From Thiobacillus sp. 63-78 (GTDB taxonomy: Bacteria; Pseudomonadota; Gammaproteobacteria; Burkholderiales; Thiobacillaceae): a DNA stretch of 64,000 bases. Shown one piece after another: positions 46,302 to 54,615 of the stretch. The notes under the pieces were generated by a model. That model was not told the origin of the DNA, made no database searches, and saw only the letters and a program-made list of their open reading frames with translations. The DNA lies in contig MKWM01000011.1 in NCBI GenBank assembly GCA_001899765.1, positions 97,422 through 161,421 on the forward strand, written 5' to 3'. Numbering within the stretch: the stretch's first letter is position 1; each line of letters begins with the position of its first letter. Made by a program: the position numbers and the translations under genes.

Positions 46302-47504
46302 ATGTATTCCGATCGCGTTCTCTCCGGCATGCGTCCCACCGGACGTTTGCACCTCGGCCACTACCATGGCGTCCTGAAAAACTGGCTGCGCCTGCAGAAC
46401 AAATACCAGTGCCTGTTCTTCGTCGCTGACTGGCATGCACTGACCACGCACTATGACGCCCCGCAGGAGATCGACGGAAATGTGCGTGACATGGTGGTGG
46501 ACTGGCTCGCGGCGGGGATCGACCCGGCGCAGGCGACGCTGTTCGTGCAGTCCCACGTGATCGAGCATGCCGAACTGCATCTGCTGCTGTCGATGATGAC
46601 GCCGCTCGGCTGGCTGGAGCGCGTGCCCACCTACAAGGACCAGCAGGAAAAACTGGCCAACAAGGATCTTTCCACTTATGGTTTCCTCGGCTATCCGCTG
46701 CTGATGAGCGCCGATATCCTGATCTACCGCGCGAACCGGGTCCCGGTCGGCGAAGACCAGATTCCGCATATCGAATTCACCCGTGAACTGGCACGCCGCT
46801 TCAACCACATGTACGGGCGCGAACCGGGCTTCGAGGACAAGGCCCGTGCCGCGGTCAAGAAACTCGGTTCGAAGAAGGCGCGGCTGTATGAGGAATGCCG
46901 CACCGCCTATCAGGAAAAAGGCGACGACGAGGCGCTGGAATCGGCCAAGGCATTACTGAACGATGCACAGAATCTGTCGTTGAACGACCGCGAACGCCTG
47001 TTCGGTTATCTTGAGGGCTCCGGCAAGATGGTTCTCGTCGAACCCGACGCCCTGTTGACCGAGGCCCCGAAAATGCCGGGACTGGACGGACAGAAAATGT
47101 CCAAATCCTATGGCAACACCATCGCCCTGCGTGAAGATCCCGAGACTGTCACCAGGAAAATCCGCACCATGCCGACCGACCCCGCACGGGTGCGCCGCAC
47201 CGACCCCGGCAATCCACTCAATTGTCCGGTGTGGCAATTCCATCTGGTGTATTCCGACGATGCCACCCGACAATGGGTCACGACGGGCTGCACCAGCGCC
47301 GGGATCGGCTGCCTCGAATGCAAACAACCGGTGATCGATGCCGTACTGGCCGAGCTCGCGCCGATCCGTGCGCGTGCGGTGTACTACGAAGACAACCCCG
47401 ACCAGGTGCGCAACATCATTGCCGACGGCTGCGAAAAGGCGCAGGAATTGGCACGTGACACCATGCGTGACGTGCGCGAGGCAATGGGCCTGACATTTGG
47501 CTAG
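46302..47504 (+). CDS. trpS: Tryptophanyl-tRNA synthetase
   Basis: 400 aa from the ATG at 46302. Class I motifs are HIGH-type HLGHYHG and KMSKS in GLDGQKMSKSYGNTI. TYKDQQEKLANKDLSTYGFLGYPLLMSADILIYRA is the Trp-binding block. It is of the longer betaproteobacterial type (~400 aa) rather than the ~335-aa E. coli type, with an insertion after the VGEDQIPHIEF segment and two Cys pairs in the C-terminal half (GCTSAGIGCLECKQP). Charges tRNA-Trp. Confidence 0.95.
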   Translation: MYSDRVLSGMRPTGRLHLGHYHGVLKNWLRLQNKYQCLFFVADWHALTTHYDAPQEIDGNVRDMVVDWLAAGIDPAQATLFVQSHVIEHAELHLLLSMMTPLGWLERVPTYKDQQEKLANKDLSTYGFLGYPLLMSADILIYRANRVPVGEDQIPHIEFTRELARRFNHMYGREPGFEDKARAAVKKLGSKKARLYEECRTAYQEKGDDEALESAKALLNDAQNLSLNDRERLFGYLEGSGKMVLVEPDALLTEAPKMPGLDGQKMSKSYGNTIALREDPETVTRKIRTMPTDPARVRRTDPGNPLNCPVWQFHLVYSDDATRQWVTTGCTSAGIGCLECKQPVIDAVLAELAPIRARAVYYEDNPDQVRNIIADGCEKAQELARDTMRDVREAMGLTFG

Positions 47505-47898
47505 GGTCTTGCCCGACGAGGCTGCCGTGTCATCTTCACCTAATTTTCCGATGAAATCAGGAAGCATTCCGGTGTGTCTTCCACTGTCCGGATTGCCTCT
47601 CATGCTTCGCTCCCTTCGGCTTTACAAGTCAAGCCAGTATGGGCCGGGAAGGAACACCGGCAGTCCATGCGCCGACGCACGAAGGCAATATGGGGGAGGG
47701 GAGGGCACCCCGATCGGTCATTTTTGTGAACAGGCTCGATCTGTACAGAAGACGTCCGGGGATTTATCCTATAAACAGAGTATGGTTTTGGCTTGTCGAG
47801 TGGTCGATCCGGGATGGGATCGGAGTGTATTTCAGTCATCGTGCGATGCGTTGTCGTATTTTTACTTCGGCTTTTTTAAATGGAATGGAGAATCAGCA
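47505..47898. other. Intergenic region with imperfect long inverted repeat
   Basis: 394 bp between trpS and the DUF883 gene with no supported gene on either strand. 14-base arms at 47569-47582 (CCGGTGTGTCTTCC) and 47647-47660 (GGAAGGAACACCGG) pair with two mismatches, and a smaller GGCTT/AAGCC hairpin lies inside. The last ~160 bp are more AT-rich and should hold the promoter of the stress trio, which I could not assign. Confidence 0.5.
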
Positions 47899-48234
47899 AT
47901 GAGCGCTAAAAATGTGCCCGGCGAACCGGATTTTGCCGATGTGACCAAGGAACAGTTGATCACCGACTTCAAGACGGTGGTGTCGGATGCGGAGGCCTTG
48001 ATCAAGGCTACGGCCAATCAGGGCGGGGAGGCGCTGGCCGCGGTGCGTGCCAAGGCCGATGCATCGCTTGCCCGGGCGAAGGTGCAGATCATGGATGCCG
48101 AGGCTGCGCTCATGGTTCGGGCCAAGGCAGCCGCCAAAGCGACGGATGTCTATGTGCACGAGAATCCGTGGAAATCGATCGGTATTTCCGCAGGCCTCGC
48201 GTTGCTGGTTGGCTTCATCATGGGCCGCCGCTAG
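47899..48234 (+). CDS. DUF883 protein (ElaB/YqjD/YgaM family)
   Basis: 111 aa from the ATG at 47899. Amphipathic Ala/Lys-rich helices (TDFKTVVSDAEALIKATANQGGEALAAVRAKADASLARAKVQI) and a C-terminal membrane segment after VYVHENPWKSIGISAGLALLVGFIMGRR, exactly the ENPW-x3-GxxAGxGxLxG pattern of the family. These tail-anchored proteins bind ribosomes at the inner membrane in stationary phase in E. coli. First of three genes resembling yqjD-yqjE-yqjK. Confidence 0.93.
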   Translation: MSAKNVPGEPDFADVTKEQLITDFKTVVSDAEALIKATANQGGEALAAVRAKADASLARAKVQIMDAEAALMVRAKAAAKATDVYVHENPWKSIGISAGLALLVGFIMGRR

Positions 48235-48244
48235 TTGATCGTCC

Positions 48245-48628
48245 ATGAGTGGATCCACACCGGGCGGGATATTCGACTCTCTGAAAGGGCTCGCAGCCAG
48301 TCTCGTCGCCATTGCCCATACCCGACTCGAGTTGCTGTCTACGGACCTGGAGGAAGAGCGTGCGCGGTTGGTGTCGGTGCTCGCGATGCTGTTCGTGGCG
48401 CTGTTCTGCCTCGGGATCGGGGTGGTGCTGTTGACGATTCTGGTGGCGGTCATCTTCTGGGATAGCCATCGCTTATTCGCGTTGGCTGGGCTGACCGGTA
48501 TTTTTCTGCTGGGCGGCGTGGCGGCATTGTGGTGTGCACGGCGCAGATTCAGAGCCAAGCCGAGGCTGTTTGCAGCGAGTCTGGGTGAATTATCCAAAGA
48601 CCGGCAGCATCTGATGGATGGATCCTGA
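48245..48628 (+). CDS. YqjE/DUF1469-type membrane protein
   Basis: 127 aa, two central hydrophobic helices (MLFVALFCLGIGVVLLTILVAVIFW and LFALAGLTGIFLLGGVAALWC) and soluble ends. The LVAIAHTRLELLSTDLEEERARL segment is the family's hallmark. Databases often name it 'phage holin' (Phage_holin_3_6) although it is a chromosomal envelope protein. Starts 11 bp after the DUF883 gene. Confidence 0.88.
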   Translation: MSGSTPGGIFDSLKGLAASLVAIAHTRLELLSTDLEEERARLVSVLAMLFVALFCLGIGVVLLTILVAVIFWDSHRLFALAGLTGIFLLGGVAALWCARRRFRAKPRLFAASLGELSKDRQHLMDGS

Positions 48629-48645
48629 ATGGTTGATTCTGAATC

Positions 48646-48936
48646 ATGAACAGTGCATTGATCAGGATAGCCGAACGCCGTGAGCGATTGGTGGCACAGT
48701 CCGCCGAGCAGCGAAGGGGGTTGGCGCAAAGCACGGCGTCATGGCGTGCGCCTTTGGCGCTGGCGGATCGGGCCATTGGAACGCTTCGCATCGTCAAGCG
48801 ACATCCTGGCTGGGTGCTGGGGACCGTACTGGTGTTTGTGGTCTTGAGGCCAGGACGTGCAGCAAGATGGGGACGGTCTGTGTGGGCAGGTTGGCAGATC
48901 GGGCGTAAATTCCTCAGGTTGACAGATCGGGCGTAA
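48646..48936 (+). CDS. YqjK-like small protein, 3' end in a tandem duplication
   Basis: 96 aa. Rich in Arg: RIAERRERLVAQSAEQRRGLAQSTASWRAPLALADRAIGTLRIVKRHPGWVLGTVLVFVVLRPGRAARWGRSVWAGWQIGRKFLRLTDRA, matching the RERLV-x(n)-R and short hydrophobic pattern of YqjK-type proteins. The last ~15 codons lie in two direct 28-bp copies; the second copy supplies the stop codon, so the C-terminus may be altered from the ancestor. Confidence 0.82.
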   Translation: MNSALIRIAERRERLVAQSAEQRRGLAQSTASWRAPLALADRAIGTLRIVKRHPGWVLGTVLVFVVLRPGRAARWGRSVWAGWQIGRKFLRLTDRA

Positions 48937-48946
48937 ATTGCTCAGG
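48891..48946. repeat. Tandem 28-bp duplication at the end of the yqjK-like gene
   Basis: TTG(G/A)CAGATCGGGCG... occurs at 48891-48918 and 48919-48946 with two mismatches. The shift of 28 bases changes reading frame, so the second copy reads GCG TAA and ends the gene. Confidence 0.9.
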
Positions 48947-49040
48947 CACTGAAAGAGTGTCCCGCCGGCGCAGAGAATCGTTGAGCAGTACCGGGCGGAA
49001 TCACTCGCCTTGCAGCAATCTTCAACTGGAGGACAGGAAA

Positions 49041-49709
49041 ATGCGCTATCTGCTTGTTGTATTGGCGATGATGTGTGTTCCGTGGGGCTCCGCTCGTGCC
49101 GAGGTCAGTGTCGGCGTTGGCATCAACCTGCCCGGCGCCAGCATCGGAATCAATTTTCCCGCGTATCCACGGCTCGTCCGGGTACCGGGCTACCCCGTCT
49201 ATTACGATCCCGGCGTGAATGTGAATTTCTTCTTTTACGATGGTCTGTACTGGGTATTCCAGGATGACACCTGGTATGCGAGCAGTTGGTACAACGGGCC
49301 GTGGGATGTGGTGGGCCGTTATGACGTGCCGTTGTACGTCCTGCGTGTTCCGGTGCGCTATTACCGCCATCCGCCGTCCTATTTCCATGGCTGGCGCGCA
49401 GATGCCGCACCGCGTTGGGGTGAGCACTGGGGCCGCGACTGGGAGCAGCGCCGAAGCGGGTGGGACCGATGGGACCGGCATGCCGCCCCACGTCCCGCGC
49501 CCTTGCCGTCCTATCAACGACATTACCCCGAGAATCGCTATCCGCGCGAGCCGGAACGGCAGCAATCGATCCGCTCCGAACGTTATCGCTACCAGCCACG
49601 TGAACCGGTCACGCAGCAGCATTATCAGAGGTCATATGATCATCAGAAAGGCATGCAGGACAGGGGCCGGGACAATCCACACGAAGGTCGCGGCCGGGGT
49701 CGTGATTGA
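49041..49709 (+). CDS. Secreted aromatic- and charge-rich protein, unknown
   Basis: 222 aa from the ATG at 49041 with GGAGGACAGGAAA upstream. Signal peptide MRYLLVVLAMMCVPWGSARA. The mature N-terminal part (~22-130) is rich in Pro, Tyr and Trp (VGINLPGASIGINFPAYPRLVRVPGYPVYYDPGVNVNFFFYDGLYWVFQDDTWYASSWYNGPW), the pattern of small envelope proteins with beta-structured Y/W repeats. The C-terminal ~90 residues are a low-complexity Arg/His/Gln tail. No enzyme motif is visible. Similar proteins are annotated only as hypothetical. Confidence 0.78.
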   Translation: MRYLLVVLAMMCVPWGSARAEVSVGVGINLPGASIGINFPAYPRLVRVPGYPVYYDPGVNVNFFFYDGLYWVFQDDTWYASSWYNGPWDVVGRYDVPLYVLRVPVRYYRHPPSYFHGWRADAAPRWGEHWGRDWEQRRSGWDRWDRHAAPRPAPLPSYQRHYPENRYPREPERQQSIRSERYRYQPREPVTQQHYQRSYDHQKGMQDRGRDNPHEGRGRGRD

Positions 49710-49828
49710 TGACGCCGCATCGGGCATGCTGAATCGGCAAGCGTGATGCAATCAATGATCCGATCCGGATTTCGCGTTCGTCGAGTTCGATCCGGGCGTT
49801 GACCCGGATCATGCGCAGGGTTGCGCGG

Positions 49829-50626
49829 CTACCACTTCACCACATGCACGTTGTCGAGCGTGCGTCCGAGAAAGCGCTCGCCGATGGTCTGGAACCTGAG
49901 CGGCACGTCGGTGACGTAAAAGTCGTAGCGCGGCCGGGCCGGGCCGGGGTTGGCGAGCTGCCTGTCGGCCAGCACCGCGGCGACCTGTTCGGCCATGGCT
50001 TCGGCGGAATCGACCAGCCGCACGTCGTCGCCCAGCACTTGCCGCAGCAGCGGCTTCAGCAGTGGGTAGTGGGTGCAGCCCAGCACCAGGGTGTCGATCT
50101 GCTCGGCGAGCAGCGGCTTCATGTATTCCTGCGCGGTCAGCCGGGTGACTTCGTGGTCGAGCCAGCCTTCCTCCACCAGCGGTACCAACAGCGCGCAGGC
50201 CTGCGAATGGATGCGCGAGTCGGGCACGTAGTCGTGGATGGCGCGCGCGTAGGCGTTGCTGTTGATGGTGGTGGGGGTGCCGATGACGCCGATCTTGCTG
50301 CCGCCGCGCGCCGACACCGCGCCGGCGTCGATGACGTCGAGCACCGGTACCGGCGACAGGTCTTTGACTACCTGCGCCGCCACCGCCGCCATGGTGTTGC
50401 AGGCGATGACCAGGAGCTTGACGTCCTTTTCCAGTAAAAACTGCGCGATCTGGGTGGTGAAGTGGGCGATGGTCTCGACCGACTTCACGCCGTAGGGCAC
50501 GCGCGCGGTGTCGCCGAAATAGACGATGTTTTCAAAGGGCAGGCGCTCCATCAGGGCACGCACCACCGTCAGCCCGCCGATGCCGGAATCGAATACGCCG
50601 ATGGGGGAGTGTGCGTTCGTGGACAT
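49829..50626 (-). CDS. murI: Glutamate racemase
   Basis: 265 aa. The two catalytic cysteines are in VIACNTMAAVA and LVLGCTHYPLL, and IGVFDSGIGGLTVVRAL starts the protein. Makes D-glutamate for peptidoglycan. Divergent from a cation transporter gene ~80 bp away. Confidence 0.96.
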   Translation of the reverse strand: MSTNAHSPIGVFDSGIGGLTVVRALMERLPFENIVYFGDTARVPYGVKSVETIAHFTTQIAQFLLEKDVKLLVIACNTMAAVAAQVVKDLSPVPVLDVIDAGAVSARGGSKIGVIGTPTTINSNAYARAIHDYVPDSRIHSQACALLVPLVEEGWLDHEVTRLTAQEYMKPLLAEQIDTLVLGCTHYPLLKPLLRQVLGDDVRLVDSAEAMAEQVAAVLADRQLANPGPARPRYDFYVTDVPLRFQTIGERFLGRTLDNVHVVKW

Positions 50627-50709
50627 GCGTGGCAGGATGGCGCGATGAGGAAAACCGCATTTTACCTGCAGGGCCGCTGTGCATTACAAACAGTGGGACG
50701 GTATCCGGC

Positions 50710-51324
50710 ATGAGCGGCTGCGGCTGCGATTCGGTGTGCGACGCGGCGCCCGACCCGGCTTACCGGCGCGCGCTGTGGATTGCGCTGGTGCTGAATGCGC
50801 TGATGTTCGGCGTCGAGATCGTCGCCAGTTTTGCGGCGCAGTCGGTGTCGCTGCTGGCCGATGCGGTCGATTTTCTGGGCGACGCCGGCAACTACGGCGT
50901 CGCCCTGTTCGTGCTCGGGATGGCGCCGCTGTGGCGTTCGCGCACCGCGCTGTGGAAGGGCTGGCTGATGATTAGCTACGGCGTGTTCGTGCTCGGCAAA
51001 TCGGCCTGGCAATGGTCGGCGGGCGTGGTGCCGGAACCGGCCGTCATGGGCTGGGTGAGCCTGCTGGCGCTGGCGGTCAACGTCGGTGTCGCCGTGCTGC
51101 TGTATGCCCACCGCCAGGGCGACGCGCAGGCGCGCTCGGTGTGGCTGTGCTCGCGCAACGATGCGCTCGGCAACCTGGCGGTGATGGCGGCGGCGGCCGG
51201 GGTGTGGGCGACCGCGCGCGGCTGGCCGGATATCGTGGTGGCCTTGGTGCTGGCAGCGCTGGCGCTGAGTTCGGGCGTGTCGGTGATCCGTCATGCGCGG
51301 GATGAACTGCGCGCGGGCTTGTAG
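50710..51324 (+). CDS. Cation transporter, CDF-like, short form
   Basis: 204 aa from the ATG at 50710. Six predicted helices; the CDF metal-site patterns occur as LLADAVDFLGDAGNYG in helix 2 and SRNDALGNLAVM in helix 5 (Asp-rich, Asn variants of the D/H-x3-D site). The C-terminal cytoplasmic domain of the family is missing, as in short CDF-related proteins of betaproteobacteria. The N-terminus has three cysteines (MSGCGCDSVC) that could bind metal. Likely Zn/Cd/Co efflux, not proven. Confidence 0.84.
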   Translation: MSGCGCDSVCDAAPDPAYRRALWIALVLNALMFGVEIVASFAAQSVSLLADAVDFLGDAGNYGVALFVLGMAPLWRSRTALWKGWLMISYGVFVLGKSAWQWSAGVVPEPAVMGWVSLLALAVNVGVAVLLYAHRQGDAQARSVWLCSRNDALGNLAVMAAAAGVWATARGWPDIVVALVLAALALSSGVSVIRHARDELRAGL

Positions 51325-51335
51325 GCGCATCCTGT

Positions 51336-52397
51336 TTATTGCGCAGCGTGCTGGCGTTGCAGTGCCCAGGCCACGTGCTCGCGCACCAGTTCGGACGGGT
51401 GCGGCAGGCGCGCGCCAAGCGCCGCCTGAATTTCAGGCGAAGGCGGCGCGTTACCCAGCGCCACGGCGATATTGCGCAGCCAGCGCGCGTGGCCGATGCG
51501 GCGGATCGGCGAACCGGCCAGCCGCTCGTTGAAGTCCGTTTCGCTCCAGGCAAACAAATCCACCAGTTGCGCACTGTCGAGCCCGTTCCGCACGCCAAAG
51601 TCCGGCAGCGCGGCGGTCTGCGCGAAGCGGTTCCACGGGCACGCCAGCTGGCAGTCGTCGCAGCCGTAGATGCGGTTGCCCAGCAGGGGGCGCAGATCCA
51701 GCGGGATACTGCCCTTGAGTTCGATGGTGAGATAGGAAATGCAGCGCCGCGCGTCGAGCGTGTAGGGGGCGATAATGGCCTGCGTCGGGCAGACGTCGAT
51801 ACAGGCCTGGCAGGATCCGCAGTGGCCGGTTGCGGGCGCGTCCACCGGCAGCGGCAGATCGGTGTAGATCTCGCCGAGAAAAAACCACGATCCGTGCTGG
51901 CGGTTCAGGAGCAGGGTGTGTTTGCCGCGCCAGCCGAGGCCGGACTTGCTGGCGAGTGCCACTTCCAGCACCGGCGCGCTGTCGGTGAAGACGCGGAAAC
52001 GGTGTTCGCCGATTTGCGCGCTGATTTTCTCGGCCAGGCTTTGCAGGCGGTTGCGTAGCACTTTATGGTAGTCGCGCCCGAGCGCGTAGCGCGAGACGTA
52101 GGCCGCGTCGGCGTCAGCCAGCACCGCATGCGGGTCGGCGGCGGCGGGCGGAAAATAATCCAGCCGCGCGCTGATGATGCGGACGGTGCCGGGCACCAGT
52201 TCGGCCGGCCGGCTGCGCTTGACGCCGTGCGCCGCCATATAATCCATCTCGCCATGAAACCCCCGATCCAGCCACGCCTGCAAACCCGCTTCGGCGGCAC
52301 TCAACTCGCCGTCGGCAATGCCCACCGCGGCAAAGCCGAGCTCGCGCCCCCATTGCTTGATTTGCTGCGCCAGCCGGCTTAAATCCTGTTCATGCAT
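51336..52397 (-). CDS. queG: Epoxyqueuosine reductase
   Basis: 353 aa from the ATG at 52397 (MHEQDLSRLAQQIKQWGRELGF); the frame runs further but the extra N-terminus overlaps tsaE and is unlike QueG. Two [4Fe-4S] sites are CGSCQACIDVCPTQAI and CDDCQLACPWN, and the C-terminal HEAT-like helices end SELVREHVAWALQRQ. B12-dependent last step of queuosine synthesis in tRNA. Its start codon overlaps that of the divergent tsaE by six bases. Confidence 0.95.
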   Translation of the reverse strand: MHEQDLSRLAQQIKQWGRELGFAAVGIADGELSAAEAGLQAWLDRGFHGEMDYMAAHGVKRSRPAELVPGTVRIISARLDYFPPAAADPHAVLADADAAYVSRYALGRDYHKVLRNRLQSLAEKISAQIGEHRFRVFTDSAPVLEVALASKSGLGWRGKHTLLLNRQHGSWFFLGEIYTDLPLPVDAPATGHCGSCQACIDVCPTQAIIAPYTLDARRCISYLTIELKGSIPLDLRPLLGNRIYGCDDCQLACPWNRFAQTAALPDFGVRNGLDSAQLVDLFAWSETDFNERLAGSPIRRIGHARWLRNIAVALGNAPPSPEIQAALGARLPHPSELVREHVAWALQRQHAAQ

Positions 52398-52877
52398 AAA
52401 CGCGATGATACCGTGCGATGCCGCCGCCATCTGGCCGACGAGGCTGCGACGCTGGCCTTCGGCGCGCGGCTGGCGAAGGGGCTGGTACCCGGCATGACCG
52501 TTTATCTCGAGGGGGATCTTGGAGCGGGGAAAACCACCCTGGTGCGTGGAATGCTGCGGGCACTGGGGTATGCCGGACGGGTGAAGAGTCCGACCTATAC
52601 CCTGGCTGAAACCTATAGCCTGCCCGGATTTGAACTGTATCATTATGACCTGTATCGTATGCATGATCCGCGCGAGTGGCTGGATGCGGGATTTCGTGAC
52701 GCAAGCGACGGCCGGATAGTGAGCCTGATCGAATGGCCGGACAAGGCGGCCGGCTGGCTGCCGTTACCGGATATGGTCGTCCGCTTGACCATCACGGACG
52801 ATGCGCGCGGCATTGAATGCGAAGCCTCAAGTCCTCGCGGCGTTTTTTGTCTGGAGACATGTTGCACGCCCTGTTGA
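52392..52877 (+). CDS. tsaE: tRNA threonylcarbamoyladenosine biosynthesis ATPase TsaE
   Basis: 161 aa. Walker A YLEGDLGAGKTTLVRGML, VKSPTYTLAETYSLPGFELYHYDLYR and VSLIEWPDKAAGWLP are the TsaE motifs. I keep the ATG at 52392 although a GTG at codon 8 would make the N-terminus nearer to E. coli length. Energises the TsaD-TsaB complex in t6A synthesis. Overlaps amiC by 61 bp. Confidence 0.93.
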   Translation: MHKRDDTVRCRRHLADEAATLAFGARLAKGLVPGMTVYLEGDLGAGKTTLVRGMLRALGYAGRVKSPTYTLAETYSLPGFELYHYDLYRMHDPREWLDAGFRDASDGRIVSLIEWPDKAAGWLPLPDMVVRLTITDDARGIECEASSPRGVFCLETCCTPC

Positions 52878-54079
52878 AAATTTTCTTTCTGTGCAGTGTG
52901 CTGGCGTCGAGTGGGGTCCAGGCGCTGCAGCTCAGCGCCACGCGTCTGTGGCCGTCGCCCGACTACACGCGCATCACCCTGGAGGCGGCGCAACCTGTCG
53001 CACACAAGTATTTCATGTTGTCGAATCCGCAACGGCTGGTGATCGACCTCGAGGGAGTGGAAGCGGGTGTGGCACTCGATGCGCTGGCCGGACAACTCAG
53101 CCCGGACGATCCCTACATCAGTGCCATCCGCGTAGGGACCAATCGACCCGGTGTCATGCGTTTGGTGCTCGACCTGAAAACGGCCGTCAAACCTTCCGTT
53201 TTCCAGCTGGCGCCGCTTGGCCAGTACGGGCATCGCCTGGTGGTGGATCTCTATCCGGTCCAGCCAGGCGATACGGTGGCGTCAGACCCGGCCGCACCAT
53301 CGCAGCCGAGAGCGACTGCGCAGGCTGCGCCGCCGGGCAAGCAAGAGGGGCCACAGTACGCGCGGCTGATCACGGTGGCGATCGACGCCGGCCACGGTGG
53401 CGAGGACCCCGGCGCCAGCGGAGCGAACGGCTCGCGCGAGAAGGACATCACCCTGGCGCTGGCCCGCAAGCTCAAGCAGAAAATCGATGCCCAGGACAAC
53501 ATGCATGCCGTCCTGATTCGTGACGGCGATTATTTCGTGCCGCTCGGGCAACGCGTCGTCAAGGCGCGCGCGCTGAAAGCCGACCTGTTCATGTCGATTC
53601 ATGCCGACGCCTTCATCAAGCCGCATGCGCGCGGATCGTCGGTATTCGCCCTGTCCGAGAATGGCGCAACCTCGGTTGCCGCGCGCTGGCTGGCCAAGCG
53701 GGAAAACGACGCCGACCTGATCGGCGGCGCCAACGTGGACGTCAAGGATCCCTTTCTCAAGCGTACCCTGATCGACCTGTCGCAGACCGCCACCATCAAT
53801 GACAGCCTGAAGCTCGGACGGGCGGTGCTGAAGGAAATCGGCGGTATCAACACCCTGCACAAGGGCGAGGTCGAGCAGGCGGGGTTCGCGGTCCTGAAAG
53901 CGCCGGATATCCCTTCCATCCTGATCGAGACCGCATTCATTTCCAATCCGGAAGAAGAAAAACGCCTGAACGATCCCGGCTACCAGGACAAGCTGGTGGA
54001 CGCCATCGTCGAAGGCGTCAAGGATTATTTCAACAAGCATCCGTTGACTGCGCCGTCGCGGCTGACGCGCAACCCATGA
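52817..54079 (+). CDS. amiC: N-acetylmuramoyl-L-alanine amidase, AmiC type
   Basis: 420 aa. A twin-arginine start (SSRRFLSGDM) precedes a hydrophobic core (LLKIFFLCSVLASSGVQA), suggesting Tat export as for E. coli AmiC. An AMIN domain (~40-140) targets the septum, and after a Pro/Ala linker the Amidase_3 domain (~188-405) has zinc ligands in VAIDAGHGGEDPGA, SIHADAF and the Glu in ILIETAFISNPEEE. Cleaves the stem peptide from glycan during daughter-cell separation. Overlaps the hemerythrin gene at ATGA. Confidence 0.94.
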   Translation: MRSLKSSRRFLSGDMLHALLKIFFLCSVLASSGVQALQLSATRLWPSPDYTRITLEAAQPVAHKYFMLSNPQRLVIDLEGVEAGVALDALAGQLSPDDPYISAIRVGTNRPGVMRLVLDLKTAVKPSVFQLAPLGQYGHRLVVDLYPVQPGDTVASDPAAPSQPRATAQAAPPGKQEGPQYARLITVAIDAGHGGEDPGASGANGSREKDITLALARKLKQKIDAQDNMHAVLIRDGDYFVPLGQRVVKARALKADLFMSIHADAFIKPHARGSSVFALSENGATSVAARWLAKRENDADLIGGANVDVKDPFLKRTLIDLSQTATINDSLKLGRAVLKEIGGINTLHKGEVEQAGFAVLKAPDIPSILIETAFISNPEEEKRLNDPGYQDKLVDAIVEGVKDYFNKHPLTAPSRLTRNP

Positions 54080-54615
54080 CCGTGAGCCTGCTCGGCGCGA
54101 CGGCCCCTGGATTCGACCGGCCGCTCGATGTGCTGGAAGCGTGCCACGGCCGCATGGCCCGGCAGTGCGATACGCTCGACAGGCTGCTGGCGTATCTGCC
54201 GGCGCACGGTGCGGATGCCCAGGCACAGCAGGCGGCGCGGGCGGTACTGACGTATTTCGATACGGCGGCGGTCCACCATCATGACGATGAAGAGCGCAAC
54301 CTGTTCCCGCTGCTCGAACAGGCCGGTGCACCGGGCGCGTGCGATCTGGTCGAAACCCTGACCCTGGAACACGACGAACTGGCGCTGTGGTGGCGACGGC
54401 TGCGCGGACCGCTGCAGCAGATCGAAGCCGGCTCGGCCGCCGTGCTGGATGAGACCTTGACGCAGCGCTTCGTCGCGCTCAATCGCGGCCATCTCGAATT
54501 CGAGAACGCTCATGTGCTGCCGCTGGCGCGGCAGGTTCTGGACGCTGCCGCCATCGAGCGTCTGGGACGTGCCATGGCCGCCCGGCGGGGCGTCGCGTTC
54601 GCCGGTTCGCTGTGA
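54076..54615 (+). CDS. Hemerythrin-like domain protein
   Basis: 179 aa. Helical with the di-iron His/Glu pattern: VLEACHGRMARQC, YFDTAAVHHHDDEERNLFPLLEQ, LTLEHDELALWWRRL and FVALNRGHLEFENAHVLPLAR. Cytoplasmic, no signal peptide. Likely an oxygen- or NO-sensing or iron-handling protein of the HHE group. It is located between amiC and mutL with 4-base overlaps on both sides. Confidence 0.9.
   Translation: MTVSLLGATAPGFDRPLDVLEACHGRMARQCDTLDRLLAYLPAHGADAQAQQAARAVLTYFDTAAVHHHDDEERNLFPLLEQAGAPGACDLVETLTLEHDELALWWRRLRGPLQQIEAGSAAVLDETLTQRFVALNRGHLEFENAHVLPLARQVLDAAAIERLGRAMAARRGVAFAGSL

Noticed and set aside
47741..47748. CTGTACAG as a LexA box
   Set aside because: The LexA consensus needs CTGT and ACAG eight bases apart; here they are adjacent.
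47600..47839. A 79-codon minus-strand frame in the trpS-DUF883 gap
   Set aside because: No ribosome site, no family similarity, and it lies over inverted-repeat DNA.
48245..48628. Phage holin
   Set aside because: The name comes from a broad family; gene order with DUF883 and YqjK-like genes and the absence of other phage genes show a chromosomal envelope protein.
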